A stretch of 33,104 nucleotides of DNA from an uncultured Duncaniella sp. (GCA_910588795.1 CAJURI010000024.1:1-33104), one strand, 5' to 3'. Shown: positions 16,710 through 25,348, counted from the stretch's first letter. Notes: generated by a model not told the origin, from the letters alone. Translations and numbers: made by a program.

Positions 16710-18155
16710 TTACTCAGCAGCTTTGACTTCTGAAGACTTCTTCGCCGACGCTTTCTTGGGGGCAGATGCCTTTTTTGCCTTAGGGGCAGTTTTCTTAGCC
16801 TTAGGAGCGGCAGACTTCTCGGCCTCTTTCTCGCGGAGCAGATGCTCCTCGTTGAAGTGCTCGATATTCTTGCGCATTGACTCGGCTTCCCTGTTAAGAG
16901 TCTCGATCTCACGCTCCTGATTGCGGATAGTGGTAAGGAGCGATGAAAGCTCTTCATTATCGATACTCATGGGGTACTGCTCCTCGACACGCACTATGAA
17001 GTCGGCAAGGACGTTCATATAGTTGGTGAACGCGTCAAACGGAGTGTCATAGGGGGAGAACTGAGAATGCACCGATCCGTCATGCATGTTCTTCGTCGAC
17101 ATATAGAAGAAATGGTCAGCGGCCTGAAGATAGTTCCAGTCCTGCTTCAGACGGCGGTCCTCACACAGGCGCACACGCTCGCTCACACTGTAAAGCTTGT
17201 TGAAAGCCTCGTTCTGGAGCTTGTTTCCAAGCCATGCGCTTGTATCGCGAGCCTCGTCAGCCCAACTGATGGGGTGAAGCACGGGAAGTGAATCCACAGC
17301 CTTGAGCTTGCTGACAGCTGTAGACGGCGTCCAGAACTCGATCCCCTTCTCGGCAGCGAAACGCGGAAGAGCCTCAAGGAACTGGAATATACCTGTCTCA
17401 CGGGGCTGGAAATCACCAAACACCTCAAGATTCATGAACAGATTGATGATCTGCTGGTCCTCGGGAGTGGATGCTATCCATGACATATACTTGTCGGCTG
17501 TCAGCGGATATTCGTCCCAGGATGTATTGGAGAACCTGTCGGATATATCGCCCGAGAACTTGTCGTTCTTGAGCAGGATCTTGAGTTTGGGTGCCGACGC
17601 AGCCGAATATACATAATTGGGAGATTTCCATCCGAGAATGTGCTTGGCACCCTCAGTGATAACACCCTTATAGCCCATCTCAAGGATCTGCGGAGCAAGG
17701 TCGTCGCAATAGATCAGCTCGGTGTTGCGAAGCACCTTCGGCGACTGGCCGAAAAGCTCCTTGATCTTGTTGTCATGCGCCTTCACCTGATTGGCAAACT
17801 CCTCGGGGTCAGAAAGCGATGCGAGTGAATGGGCATAGGTCTCAGCGAGGAATTCTACACACCCTGTGGCCGCAAGCTTCTTGAGGATGTCAATGAACTC
17901 CGGCACATACTGCTCAAACTGTTCAAGGGCGGTACCTGTAATAGACAGCGCACACTTGAACGCACCCTTTGTATCCTCAATCATCTTAAGAAGGCTCTGT
18001 GCAGCCGGGATGTAGCTGCGCTCGGCTATGCGAGTGATTATGTCATCGTTGGCAAAATCATCATAGTAGTAATGGTCATTGCCTATGTCGAAGAAACGAT
18101 ATCTTTTCAGACGGAATGGCTGATGGATCTGAAAATAGAAGCAGATTGCTTTCAT
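16710..18155 (-). CDS. GH57 alpha-amylase-like protein with Lys/Ala-rich C-terminal tail
   Basis: This is a 481-residue cytosolic GH57 protein and the last gene of the glycogen operon, in the order debranching enzyme, GT4, GH57 known from Bacteroides. Conserved regions are visible: HQPFR near the N terminus, VEFLAETYAHSL, then NTELIY with the nucleophile at E146. At region 4 the sequence is MNLEVFGDFQ, so the position of the catalytic acid/base Asp (D-x-E-x-F-G in active members) is N242; the codon AAT was checked. The enzyme may therefore be catalytically weak or a non-catalytic glycogen-binding protein. A coiled coil at about residues 400-445 leads into a tail of some 35 residues made mostly of Lys, Ala, Ser and Pro, like a histone H1 tail. 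It lies 53 bp after the GT4 gene and ends before a hairpin terminator. Confidence 0.92.
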   Translation of the reverse strand: MKAICFYFQIHQPFRLKRYRFFDIGNDHYYYDDFANDDIITRIAERSYIPAAQSLLKMIEDTKGAFKCALSITGTALEQFEQYVPEFIDILKKLAATGCVEFLAETYAHSLASLSDPEEFANQVKAHDNKIKELFGQSPKVLRNTELIYCDDLAPQILEMGYKGVITEGAKHILGWKSPNYVYSAASAPKLKILLKNDKFSGDISDRFSNTSWDEYPLTADKYMSWIASTPEDQQIINLFMNLEVFGDFQPRETGIFQFLEALPRFAAEKGIEFWTPSTAVSKLKAVDSLPVLHPISWADEARDTSAWLGNKLQNEAFNKLYSVSERVRLCEDRRLKQDWNYLQAADHFFYMSTKNMHDGSVHSQFSPYDTPFDAFTNYMNVLADFIVRVEEQYPMSIDNEELSSLLTTIRNQEREIETLNREAESMRKNIEHFNEEHLLREKEAEKSAAPKAKKTAPKAKKASAPKKASAKKSSEVKAAE

Positions 18156-18208
18156 ATTGTATGGTTGGATGTTTTTTATTGTTTACTGGAATATGAGTGG
18201 TGGGCATG

Positions 18209-19468
18209 TCAGCGTCCGAGCACCTTGTTATATATGTCTATCACTTTCTTGCCGGCCTTGTCCCATGTGATCTGGTTGACCTCATTGAGGCCGTCCTCCT
18301 TGAGCTGCGTGTACATTGCCGGATATGTGACTATCGAATTGATGGCATCGGCCATAGCGTCGATGTCCCAGTAGTCGGTCTTTATCACATTGGTGAGGAT
18401 CTCGGCGCATCCGCTCTGCTTTGATATTATAGATGGCACGCCCATCTGCATGGCTTCGAGAGGAGATATCCCGAAGGGCTCCGATACGGAAGGCATCACA
18501 TAGACATCGGATGCTTTGAGCATCTCGTAGACCTGGCTTCCTCTCTGGAATCCGGGGAAGTGGAAACGGTCGGAGATGCCACGCTCGGCGGCAAGAAGTA
18601 TCATCTTGTTCATCATGTCGCCGCTTCCGGCCATGACAAAACGCACATTGGGATTGTTCTTCAGAACTTTGTATGCAGCCTCGACGAAATACTCAGGTCC
18701 TTTCTGCATGGTGATACGTCCAAGGAATGTCACCACCTTGTCCTTCGACTTGTGATGCGGGACGTTCAGCTGCTCGGGAGTGAGTGGTGTCACGGCATTG
18801 TGTACGGTAGTCACTTTGGCAGGGTCGATGCCGTAATTGTTTATCACGGTGTCGCGTGTGAGGTTGCTGACAGTGATGATATGGTCGGCATTGTTCATGC
18901 CGTCCTTCTCTATGCCGAACACGGTGGGATTGGGTTTACCTCTCGAACGGTCGAACTCGGTAGCATGGACATGTATCACCAGTGGCTTCCCTGACACCTG
19001 TTTGGCATGAATTCCTGCCGGATATGTGAGCCAGTCATGCGAGTGTATCACGTCATAGTCGATGGTACGGGCTATTACACCTGCACAAATGGAGTAATTG
19101 TTGATCTCTTCGACAAGGTTGTCGGGGTAGCGGCCGGAGAACTCTATGCAGCCCAGGTCATTGGTGCGCATATAATTGAAGTCGGCATAGATATGGTCAC
19201 GGAGGCGGAAATAGAAATCCGGATCCATGACATTGCCTATGCGCTCCTGCACGTATTCACGGTTGACATCGCGCCAGCAGACAGGCACCTGCGACATTCC
19301 TATTATATTGGCGAAGTGACGCTCCTCGTCACCGTGAGGCTTGGGTATGACAAATGTAATGTCCATGTCGCCACACTCCCACATGCCCTTAGTGAGACCG
19401 TAGCTGGCAGTGCCGAGACCGCCGAGGATGTGAGGTGGGAATTCCCACCCGAACATTAATGCTTTCAT
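18209..19468 (-). CDS. GT4 glycogen synthase-like glycosyltransferase
   Basis: This 419-residue GT-B enzyme starts MKALMFGWEFPPHILGGLG; the GGLG loop binds the donor in glycogen and starch synthases. The C-terminal EPFGISPLEA motif gives the E-x7-E pair, and FLGRITMQKGPEYF is the typical linker into the donor domain. It lies between a glycogen debranching enzyme (15 bp upstream) and a GH57 protein (53 bp downstream), the same order as the glycogen cluster of Bacteroides species, so glucan chain extension from UDP- or ADP-glucose is the likely role. It is a GT4 rather than the classical GT5 GlgA. The donor nucleotide cannot be told from the sequence. Confidence 0.92.
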   Translation of the reverse strand: MKALMFGWEFPPHILGGLGTASYGLTKGMWECGDMDITFVIPKPHGDEERHFANIIGMSQVPVCWRDVNREYVQERIGNVMDPDFYFRLRDHIYADFNYMRTNDLGCIEFSGRYPDNLVEEINNYSICAGVIARTIDYDVIHSHDWLTYPAGIHAKQVSGKPLVIHVHATEFDRSRGKPNPTVFGIEKDGMNNADHIITVSNLTRDTVINNYGIDPAKVTTVHNAVTPLTPEQLNVPHHKSKDKVVTFLGRITMQKGPEYFVEAAYKVLKNNPNVRFVMAGSGDMMNKMILLAAERGISDRFHFPGFQRGSQVYEMLKASDVYVMPSVSEPFGISPLEAMQMGVPSIISKQSGCAEILTNVIKTDYWDIDAMADAINSIVTYPAMYTQLKEDGLNEVNQITWDKAGKKVIDIYNKVLGR

Positions 19469-19483
19469 GGGTGTGAGAACGGG

Positions 19484-21418
19484 TTAGTCCATTATGAATT
19501 TTTTGAGTGTAGTGAGTGTGCGGAGCACTTCCGCCACATTGGTGACGTGGCTTATGGCTCCTCGTCCGACATAAGGTGGATTGGCGTCATAAAGCTGTGA
19601 CAACGATCCGATGCAGCCCTGAGTCATTTCATCCTCAAAGCCTATGAGCATACGGTCGATGTAGCTCACACCGCTCATGCCGAACACCTTGAGATAGGCG
19701 TCGGAATAGAAGCCTATGAGCCATGGGCGTGACGGGCCGTTGTGCAGTGCCATCTCACGCTCTTCGGGCGATCCGAGATAGTTGGGACGGTAGCCGAAGC
19801 TCTTGGGCGACAGTGTGCGCAGTCCCTTCGGGGTGAGCAGCTCTCGTGTCACTATGTCAAGTATCCTTTTGCGCTGGCGGCGGTCAAGCGGAGAGTAGTC
19901 AAGCCCTATGGCTATGGCCATATTGGGGCGGACCGAAGGATCGGCATATGTACCGTTGACATAGTCATACAGGTAACCGTAGTCATTGAGGAATGTGTGG
20001 ACAAACGGCTCCGCCATCTTGTCGGCCGCAGCCTGATAACGTGCCTGCTCCTCACCCTGAGTCAGACGTGTGGCAAATACAAGGGCATTGTACCACAGGG
20101 CATTGAACTCTACAAGATATCCTGTACGCGGCACTACGGAACGGCCTCCCAGAGAAGCATTCATCCACGACATAGGCTTGCCTGTACCGTCGGTGCTTAC
20201 CATACCGTTTTCCGGATCGAGATACAGCATGGGGTGCTTTCCGGCAAGTATATAGTCAAGTATGGCACGAAGGTCTCCGAGATATCTTTCGGAAGCCTCC
20301 TCCCTGGAATATGCCTTGGCATACTGCTGGATAGCCCATATGGCCCACAACGGGTTGTCAGGAAGATCTATACCCATTATGCGCTTGTCAAGCTCGCCGG
20401 TGGTCATGAAGTTTCGGAGAGCCTTCAGGGCCGTGGCCATGATTTTTTCAAAGTCCTCCCGGTGGTTTATGGCGATGGTAGCTCCGGGGAGTGCCATAAA
20501 TGTGTTTCGGGCAAGGATCTTTCCCCAGGGATACCCCGACAGCAGATACATGTCGTCATTGTCCTTAAGGTAGCACTGCTTGACAGCATTCTTCAGACAG
20601 TTGAAGAAAGATGTCCGGCAGGTGCGCTGTGCGATCTCTTTCTCGTACATTCTGGCAAGCGAGCGGGGCGAAACCTCGCTAAGACCGGCAGAAAAGATTA
20701 TACTCTCACCTTTCCTGATGGGCACATCGAAGTAACCAGGCACCCACAGATCCTCTGTATAGGGCACTCCACGCTCAAGGTCCTTGACATATTCAAACCC
20801 GTTGTACCAGTGCGGGTCGTAAGTCCACGTGGGCTTATGGGAGAACTGCATGAACAGACGCGGATATCCGTTGTAAAGACAAGCCGAAACTCCGTTGTCG
20901 ATCTCCGGTATCTCGGTATTGATTGCGTCATTGGCGATGCACAGTTCGTTGGCGTCACGGAACGCAAGTACCGGACGGAAACGGAGCGTGGTGGCCGAGT
21001 GCGCCTCGACAAGAGTGTAGCGTATGAGGATGCGGTTCTCATTAGAGATGAAAATCTTCTCTTTAGTCAGAATCACACCTCCCACACGGTAAGTGGTGCG
21101 GGGCACGCTCTCGCAGTCGAATTCTCTGATGTATTTGTGTCCGTTTGGACTCATTACGCCTCCGCTGTAGCGGTGCAACCCCAGATTGAACGGTGCGCCA
21201 TGCTGATACACTGTCTCGTCAAGCGACGAAAGCATCACATGCCATGAATTGTCCATTTCAGGAATGGGCACCACGAGCAATCCATGCTGTTTGCGTGTGT
21301 TGCAGTCAACTATCGTTGTGCAGTGATATGCCCCAGCCTGATTAGTACGGAGCATCTCTTTCGGCAGGGATTGCTCCAGGTTAATCATGAGGTTCTTATC
21401 AAATTTAAGATAGCTCAT
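19484..21418 (-). CDS. Glycogen debranching enzyme (amylo-alpha-1,6-glucosidase, GH133)
   Basis: This 644-residue protein matches bacterial and archaeal glycogen debranching enzymes: an N-terminal beta domain (LRTNQAGAYHCTTIVDCNTR, then a YSGGVMSPNGH segment) and a C-terminal alpha/alpha-barrel. The barrel contains ILARNTFMALPGATI, PDNPLWAIWAIQQYAK and the GLRTLSPKSFGY and NGPSRPWLIGFY segments near the end. GH133 enzymes remove alpha-1,6-linked glucose stubs from glycogen. It is the first gene of the minus-strand glycogen operon. A possible promoter at 21525-21556 lies about 110 bp upstream. A long antisense open frame within it is considered a shadow. Confidence 0.95.
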   Translation of the reverse strand: MSYLKFDKNLMINLEQSLPKEMLRTNQAGAYHCTTIVDCNTRKQHGLLVVPIPEMDNSWHVMLSSLDETVYQHGAPFNLGLHRYSGGVMSPNGHKYIREFDCESVPRTTYRVGGVILTKEKIFISNENRILIRYTLVEAHSATTLRFRPVLAFRDANELCIANDAINTEIPEIDNGVSACLYNGYPRLFMQFSHKPTWTYDPHWYNGFEYVKDLERGVPYTEDLWVPGYFDVPIRKGESIIFSAGLSEVSPRSLARMYEKEIAQRTCRTSFFNCLKNAVKQCYLKDNDDMYLLSGYPWGKILARNTFMALPGATIAINHREDFEKIMATALKALRNFMTTGELDKRIMGIDLPDNPLWAIWAIQQYAKAYSREEASERYLGDLRAILDYILAGKHPMLYLDPENGMVSTDGTGKPMSWMNASLGGRSVVPRTGYLVEFNALWYNALVFATRLTQGEEQARYQAAADKMAEPFVHTFLNDYGYLYDYVNGTYADPSVRPNMAIAIGLDYSPLDRRQRKRILDIVTRELLTPKGLRTLSPKSFGYRPNYLGSPEEREMALHNGPSRPWLIGFYSDAYLKVFGMSGVSYIDRMLIGFEDEMTQGCIGSLSQLYDANPPYVGRGAISHVTNVAEVLRTLTTLKKFIMD

Positions 21419-21524
21419 TTAGATTTATGGATTTTATAATTAGTTTCCGTTAGAATCGATGTGATATGTGTACATATGCGAGGATGGAGATTAAGAAGAG
21501 AGGTGCTTTCATCTTTTAAATTCA

Positions 21525-21556
21525 CGAATTTAGGGCTTTTTTGTGACAGATACAAA
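21525..21556 (-). promoter_or_regulatory. Likely promoter of the glycogen operon
   Basis: On the minus strand TTTG (21553-21556) is followed after exactly 20 bp by TAAATTCG (21525-21532), one mismatch from TAnnTTTG. This is the Bacteroidota housekeeping promoter layout. It leaves a 5' untranslated region of about 100 nt before the debranching enzyme. Confidence 0.55.
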
Positions 21557-21585
21557 TTATAAGAGGTAATTTTGCAAATGTTTCT

Positions 21586-21635
21586 AAAAACAGTCCGCGA
21601 GCTATGTTTAAAAACATAGCTCGCGGACTGTTTTT
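21586..21635 (-). terminator. 24-bp perfect inverted repeat, terminator of the ECF sigma operon
   Basis: The arms 21586-21609 and 21612-21635 are perfect reverse complements separated by two bases (AA). Each end carries five A/T, so the hairpin has a T-tract in both directions. It sits 28 bp after the stop of the small secreted-protein gene, the last of the sigma-factor operon. Confidence 0.88.
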
Positions 21636-21663
21636 GAAGCTCAACGACCGTCCTCTGGGGCCA

Positions 21664-22083
21664 TCATTTCTTCTGTTTGAGCCGTGAGATGGCTGGAGTG
21701 CTTACTGTCTCCACCGAAAGGGTCCACCGCTCCTTGCCTTCCTGTATCAACGAGTAACGTGAGTAGTCCTTGGTGTCATTGAACTCTATACAGTATATCG
21801 AGGAATTATTCTCGTTGCTCACCTGATAATTAACCGCATTGGGCCGTTCTTTTTTTATTGCGGACACAAGACGTTTTGCAAGCTTGGCATCGGAAAAGAC
21901 TATGAGCCGTGTGGACCTGACCACTTTCCGTGTGACGGGATCACGTTTTTCACGATACATCACATTGCTTACCTGCTTATTCTCCTCGATGGACTCCACG
22001 ATGTTTGCCAGAGAACCTTGAGCACGGAGAGCGAGAGGGGAGAGAAGAATGAGAATGAGTGATATGAATAGAGTACGTGCCAT
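21664..22083 (-). CDS. Small secreted protein of an ECF sigma operon (DUF family)
   Basis: This 139-residue protein starts with a clear signal peptide (MARTLFISLILILLSPLALRA, cleavage near QG) and has no further membrane segment or lipobox, so it is predicted to be periplasmic or secreted. The mature part is basic and of mixed alpha/beta character; it resembles small uncharacterised Bacteroidales proteins encoded beside ECF sigma factors. It lies 6 bp after the anti-sigma-like gene and is the last gene before the hairpin at 21586-21635. It might sense or buffer the envelope signal read by the sigma system, but no function is known. Confidence 0.85.
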   Translation of the reverse strand: MARTLFISLILILLSPLALRAQGSLANIVESIEENKQVSNVMYREKRDPVTRKVVRSTRLIVFSDAKLAKRLVSAIKKERPNAVNYQVSNENNSSIYCIEFNDTKDYSRYSLIQEGKERWTLSVETVSTPAISRLKQKK

Positions 22084-22089
22084 GGACGA

Positions 22090-22632
22090 TCAATATTTTA
22101 AAGAGGTTTCTACAATGTTGCGCACATCTGGATTATTCATGCCAAAGTCAAGGGATACGGAAGTATTGAGACGTTCGTCAAAATTGTCGAACTCATAGTC
22201 GAATGACGCCAGACGCATCTCCACTTCACGCTCCGCCATCTCTATCTCAGGAAGCACTATGTCAAGGTCGGTGATCTTCTGCCCGTCACGTATTATATAG
22301 CTTCCGGAATACGCATATGCTTCGTCGGCAGCACGGTCGGAACGCATATTGAAGCCCACAGTGAAAAGCACTGCGACTATAGCGGCCACGCCTGCCCACT
22401 GCCACAATTTCAGCGGCAATATGCGCAACGGATGCATGCGACGGACATTTGCACGGGACTCGCCGCCCATAGACGCATACCATCCGAACATCTCACGATA
22501 CTTTTCAGCATCGGCCGGCAGGTCCCGTCGTGAAAAGTATGCATATAGAGCACGCTCCTCGTCAATGCTTGTCTCGGCATTGAGAAAACGGCCTATCCAT
22601 TCTTTATAGTTATTGTCAGTTATGCTGTTCAT
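22090..22632 (-). CDS. Single-pass membrane protein, probable anti-sigma factor
   Basis: This 180-residue protein has an N-terminal cytoplasmic segment of about 75 residues with an NAETSIDEERALYAYF stretch like the short helical regions of Bacteroidota anti-sigma factors. One transmembrane helix follows at about 76-94, then an acidic periplasmic part. It lies 6 bp after an ECF sigma gene and 6 bp before a secreted protein gene, which is the usual place of an anti-sigma factor. It lacks the FecR domain, so it is not a TonB-coupled FecR type. No zinc-binding HxxxCxxC motif is present. The anti-sigma role is inferred from topology and position. Confidence 0.83.
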   Translation of the reverse strand: MNSITDNNYKEWIGRFLNAETSIDEERALYAYFSRRDLPADAEKYREMFGWYASMGGESRANVRRMHPLRILPLKLWQWAGVAAIVAVLFTVGFNMRSDRAADEAYAYSGSYIIRDGQKITDLDIVLPEIEMAEREVEMRLASFDYEFDNFDERLNTSVSLDFGMNNPDVRNIVETSLKY

Positions 22633-22638
22633 ATTTTG

Positions 22639-23148
22639 TCAGATATCTTGTTGTAGAAATAATTCCTTTATATGATTTCTCGCACGCGACAACGCCACCC
22701 TTATAGCACCTGATGTCGATCCGGTCACTTTGGCGATATCGTCTATTTCCATATCTTCGATATGCCTCATTCTTATTATGGCCTGCTGGGCTGACGGAAG
22801 CGACGACATTATGCGCGAGAGTTTCTCCTCTGCCTCCGTAGCCTCAAGTGACTCGTCCGGGCCGGGGCTTATGTCGGGCGAGTCATAATCGTCAATGCTG
22901 ACGTGACTGCCCCCCTTCTCACTCCTGAGCAGGTCTATGGCCCGGTTGCGGGCTATGGTCAATGCGAGAGCCTCTACGCTGCGGTAGGAATCGAGGCGTT
23001 CACGAAGGGACCATAAGCGCAACAGGGTGTCCTGAGCCACATCGTCAGGGAAGCCCGTGCCGGCATTGTCAGGAGCAAGCCTGCGGGCCATTCTGACGAC
23101 ACTTTCCCTGATGGCGGGAGCTATCGCTTCAAACTCTTTTCGGTCCAT
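22639..23148 (-). CDS. ECF RNA polymerase sigma factor
   Basis: This 169-residue sigma-70 family protein has region 2 at about residues 10-80 (DDVAQDTLLRLW, then ALTIARNRAIDLLRSEK) and region 4 at about 110-165 (LPSAQQAIIRMRHIEDMEIDDIA, then helix-turn-helix residues up to VALSRARNHIKE). An acidic linker of about 30 residues joins them. It is the first gene of a three-gene operon with a membrane anti-sigma-like protein and a secreted protein. The divergently transcribed neighbour is a predicted outer-membrane porin, so envelope stress or outer-membrane composition is a reasonable guess for its regulon. Confidence 0.95.
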   Translation of the reverse strand: MDRKEFEAIAPAIRESVVRMARRLAPDNAGTGFPDDVAQDTLLRLWSLRERLDSYRSVEALALTIARNRAIDLLRSEKGGSHVSIDDYDSPDISPGPDESLEATEAEEKLSRIMSSLPSAQQAIIRMRHIEDMEIDDIAKVTGSTSGAIRVALSRARNHIKELFLQQDI

Positions 23149-23329
23149 TCTATCTTATAGACGTAAAGGTCTACTATTTGTTACATAATTTAAAAGTATT
23201 TTTCAATAATCATAAGAACACACCCCAGGCAACAAGTATGGATCATCTGTGCAAAGCGTCAACATTCCCCGCTTGACACTTGTTATAATTCCATAAAAAC
23301 TATTGAAAATGTTTTAACACACCGAAATT

Positions 23330-24646
23330 ATGAGACATATCCGACGTCGGCTTTTCACACTTGCAGCCGTATTCGCTGCGCTGAGCGCATCAGCGACCTC
23401 ACCATCCTCACGCCAAGACATGATAGACTCACTTGTCGTCAACCACCACCTTATGATAATGGGAGGAAATCAGAAAAGCAGACCTGACAAAGACTCTATA
23501 CGCTCACTCATTGAGACTTTCTATTATGACCAATTCAAAAACTATCAGGATCCCGCCGCACCATATTTCCTTTTCATGAGCCATGACGCCAACATGGCCA
23601 TGGGCGTCGGAGGTGTAGTGAGAATGAGGGCATACTACGATCCGGGAAATTCCATGCCGGGAGCAGCGTTCACACCATATGACGTACCTATGAGCGAGAC
23701 ACCTCTCAACCGCAACCATTTCGGCACAACACCGTCGGGGACATCTCTGTTTCTCAGAGTGCTCGGCAGAAATTCCAGAATCGGCTCATACCAACTGTAT
23801 ATCCAGGCAAAGTTCAACGGCTATGAAGGGCGCGACTTCAAACTCAGCAAGGCCTATGCCACACTTAATGACTGGACAGTAGGCTACGCCACATCGACAT
23901 TTTCCGACGGTTCGGCCATAGCACCCACTGTCGATGCCAACGGGTCAACCATGAGCATGGACTTCTCGGCTCTTCTCGTAAGATGGATGCACACGTTCAA
24001 ACGCTCCGGTATCACCGTCGCAGCCTCAGTGGAGACACCGCAACAGACAATCCAGACCGACGACTATGTGGCATCACGCTCCTCCACTTTTCCCAATCTC
24101 GCTGCCATGATACAATATGAATGGGCAAAAGACCAGCATGTACGTCTCTCGGCAATAACAAGAGTGCTCCCCTACCGTGACCTCGCCAACAACACTAACC
24201 ATTCACCCATGGGATACGGCTTCCAGCTGTCGGCCGTAGGAAATCCGGTGGCATCATTGACACTATACGCCATAGGCAACATAGGACGCTCTTACTCCAA
24301 TGTGGGCGGAGATTTCCTCATGGGACAGTATGATCTTGTGGAGAATCCCGACGCGCCGGGCAGACTGCGCACCGTGCCGAGCTGGAGCTACTTCCTCGGA
24401 GCCAGCTATTATTTCTCGCACAAACTCATGGCATCGGTCACTTTCGGCCAGGCCCGCAATATGACCTCAGCACCACGCGAGGCGGACGGATATAAGTATG
24501 GCCTCTACGGAGCCGCCAACATCTTCTATTACGTGACTCCGCGCATAAGCATAGGGGCGGAAGCCAATTTCGGACGCAGACAGAATTTTGACGGAGCACA
24601 CGCATGGGCACGCCGAATAGGTGCCATGTGTCAGTTCTCGTTCTGA
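23330..24646 (+). CDS. Predicted outer-membrane beta-barrel porin (DcaP-like)
   Basis: This 438-residue protein has a signal peptide (MRHIRRRLFTLAAVFAALSASA). A short helical, charged segment follows, then alternating beta strands through to a terminal Phe (MCQFSF), the standard outer-membrane barrel ending. Aromatic-rich strands such as SYFLGASYYFSH and NIFYYVTPRISIGAEANFG support a barrel of about 16 strands. The N-terminal helix plus barrel resembles DcaP-type porins, which take up dicarboxylates and other small anionic solutes; this match is by eye. It is divergent from the ECF sigma operon, and its last 16 bp overlap the end of the opposing ABC ATPase gene. Confidence 0.8.
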   Translation: MRHIRRRLFTLAAVFAALSASATSPSSRQDMIDSLVVNHHLMIMGGNQKSRPDKDSIRSLIETFYYDQFKNYQDPAAPYFLFMSHDANMAMGVGGVVRMRAYYDPGNSMPGAAFTPYDVPMSETPLNRNHFGTTPSGTSLFLRVLGRNSRIGSYQLYIQAKFNGYEGRDFKLSKAYATLNDWTVGYATSTFSDGSAIAPTVDANGSTMSMDFSALLVRWMHTFKRSGITVAASVETPQQTIQTDDYVASRSSTFPNLAAMIQYEWAKDQHVRLSAITRVLPYRDLANNTNHSPMGYGFQLSAVGNPVASLTLYAIGNIGRSYSNVGGDFLMGQYDLVENPDAPGRLRTVPSWSYFLGASYYFSHKLMASVTFGQARNMTSAPREADGYKYGLYGAANIFYYVTPRISIGAEANFGRRQNFDGAHAWARRIGAMCQFSF

Positions 24647-25335
24647 CATTCAGGGCACTCGTCGCAGTCATAATGTACATGATGATGCGACGAATGACAC
24701 TCATGCAGAGTATGGTCGATGATCAGATGACGGTTAGCCATCCCGGCTATAGTCGACATCTCATGTGACACAAGCAATATTGTGGTTGACTCGGATAGTT
24801 CAGCGACCAGATCGTAAATATAATGCTCGAACTGCTTGTCGACATAGCTAAGAGGCTCATCGAGCACAAGCACTCTCGGACGGGATATAATGGCACGCCC
24901 AAGAAGCGCGCGTTGCTGCTGCCCGCCCGAGAGTGCTCCTATACTTTTTGCGGCATGCTCCTCAAGCCCCATAAGCCTTAGAGCCTCGGACACGCGCCGC
25001 GATGTCTCATCCCTGCTTATATCGTCGCCGAGCAGGCCTGAAGCTATGACCTCCTCCACCGTTATGGGAAAGCGGGAATCGATCATATTCTTCTGCGGAA
25101 GATATCCTATTGAAAGATCTTTCGTGGGCACACCATCCCGCAGGTATGTGACCGTCCCGGACGAAGGCTTCAGCAATTTCAGGATTATACGCAACAATGT
25201 GGTCTTGCCTCCGCCGTTAGGACCTGTTATGGCTATGAAATCGCCCTGCCGCACATCAAAGTTTATGTCATCAAGCACAACACGGTGATCCCAGCGTTGC
25301 GATATATTCCTGAGCGATATTATAGTCTCCTGCAT
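24631..25335 (-). CDS. znuC: Zinc/manganese-type ABC transporter ATP-binding protein (ZnuC-like)
   Basis: This is an ABC ATPase of about 234 residues with Walker A GPNGGGKTT, signature LSGGQQQR, Walker B VLVLDEP and switch His in LLVSHE. The sequence and the adjacent metal-binding lipoprotein gene place it in the ZnuC/MntB group, which powers uptake of zinc or manganese across the inner membrane. After the ATPase core, the last 25 or so residues are packed with His and Cys (HECHSSHHHVHYDCDECPEC), a probable metal-binding tail. The ATG at 25335 was preferred to an in-frame GTG at 25347. It follows the znuA-like gene with almost no gap. No permease gene is adjacent. Confidence 0.9.
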   Translation of the reverse strand: MQETIISLRNISQRWDHRVVLDDINFDVRQGDFIAITGPNGGGKTTLLRIILKLLKPSSGTVTYLRDGVPTKDLSIGYLPQKNMIDSRFPITVEEVIASGLLGDDISRDETSRRVSEALRLMGLEEHAAKSIGALSGGQQQRALLGRAIISRPRVLVLDEPLSYVDKQFEHYIYDLVAELSESTTILLVSHEMSTIAGMANRHLIIDHTLHECHSSHHHVHYDCDECPECQNEN

Positions 25336-25348
25336 AACAATTGTCACA

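Noticed and set aside
19742..21247. 501-codon open frame on the plus strand, antisense to the debranching enzyme
   Set aside because: It lies wholly inside a well-identified GH133 gene, has no recognisable domain or hydrophobic pattern, and is explained by the codon bias of the opposite strand.
23273..23289. TTGACA followed by TATAAT upstream of the porin gene
   Set aside because: The spacing is only about 5 bp rather than 17, and Bacteroidota primary sigma uses TTTG / TAnnTTTG boxes; it is a chance match.
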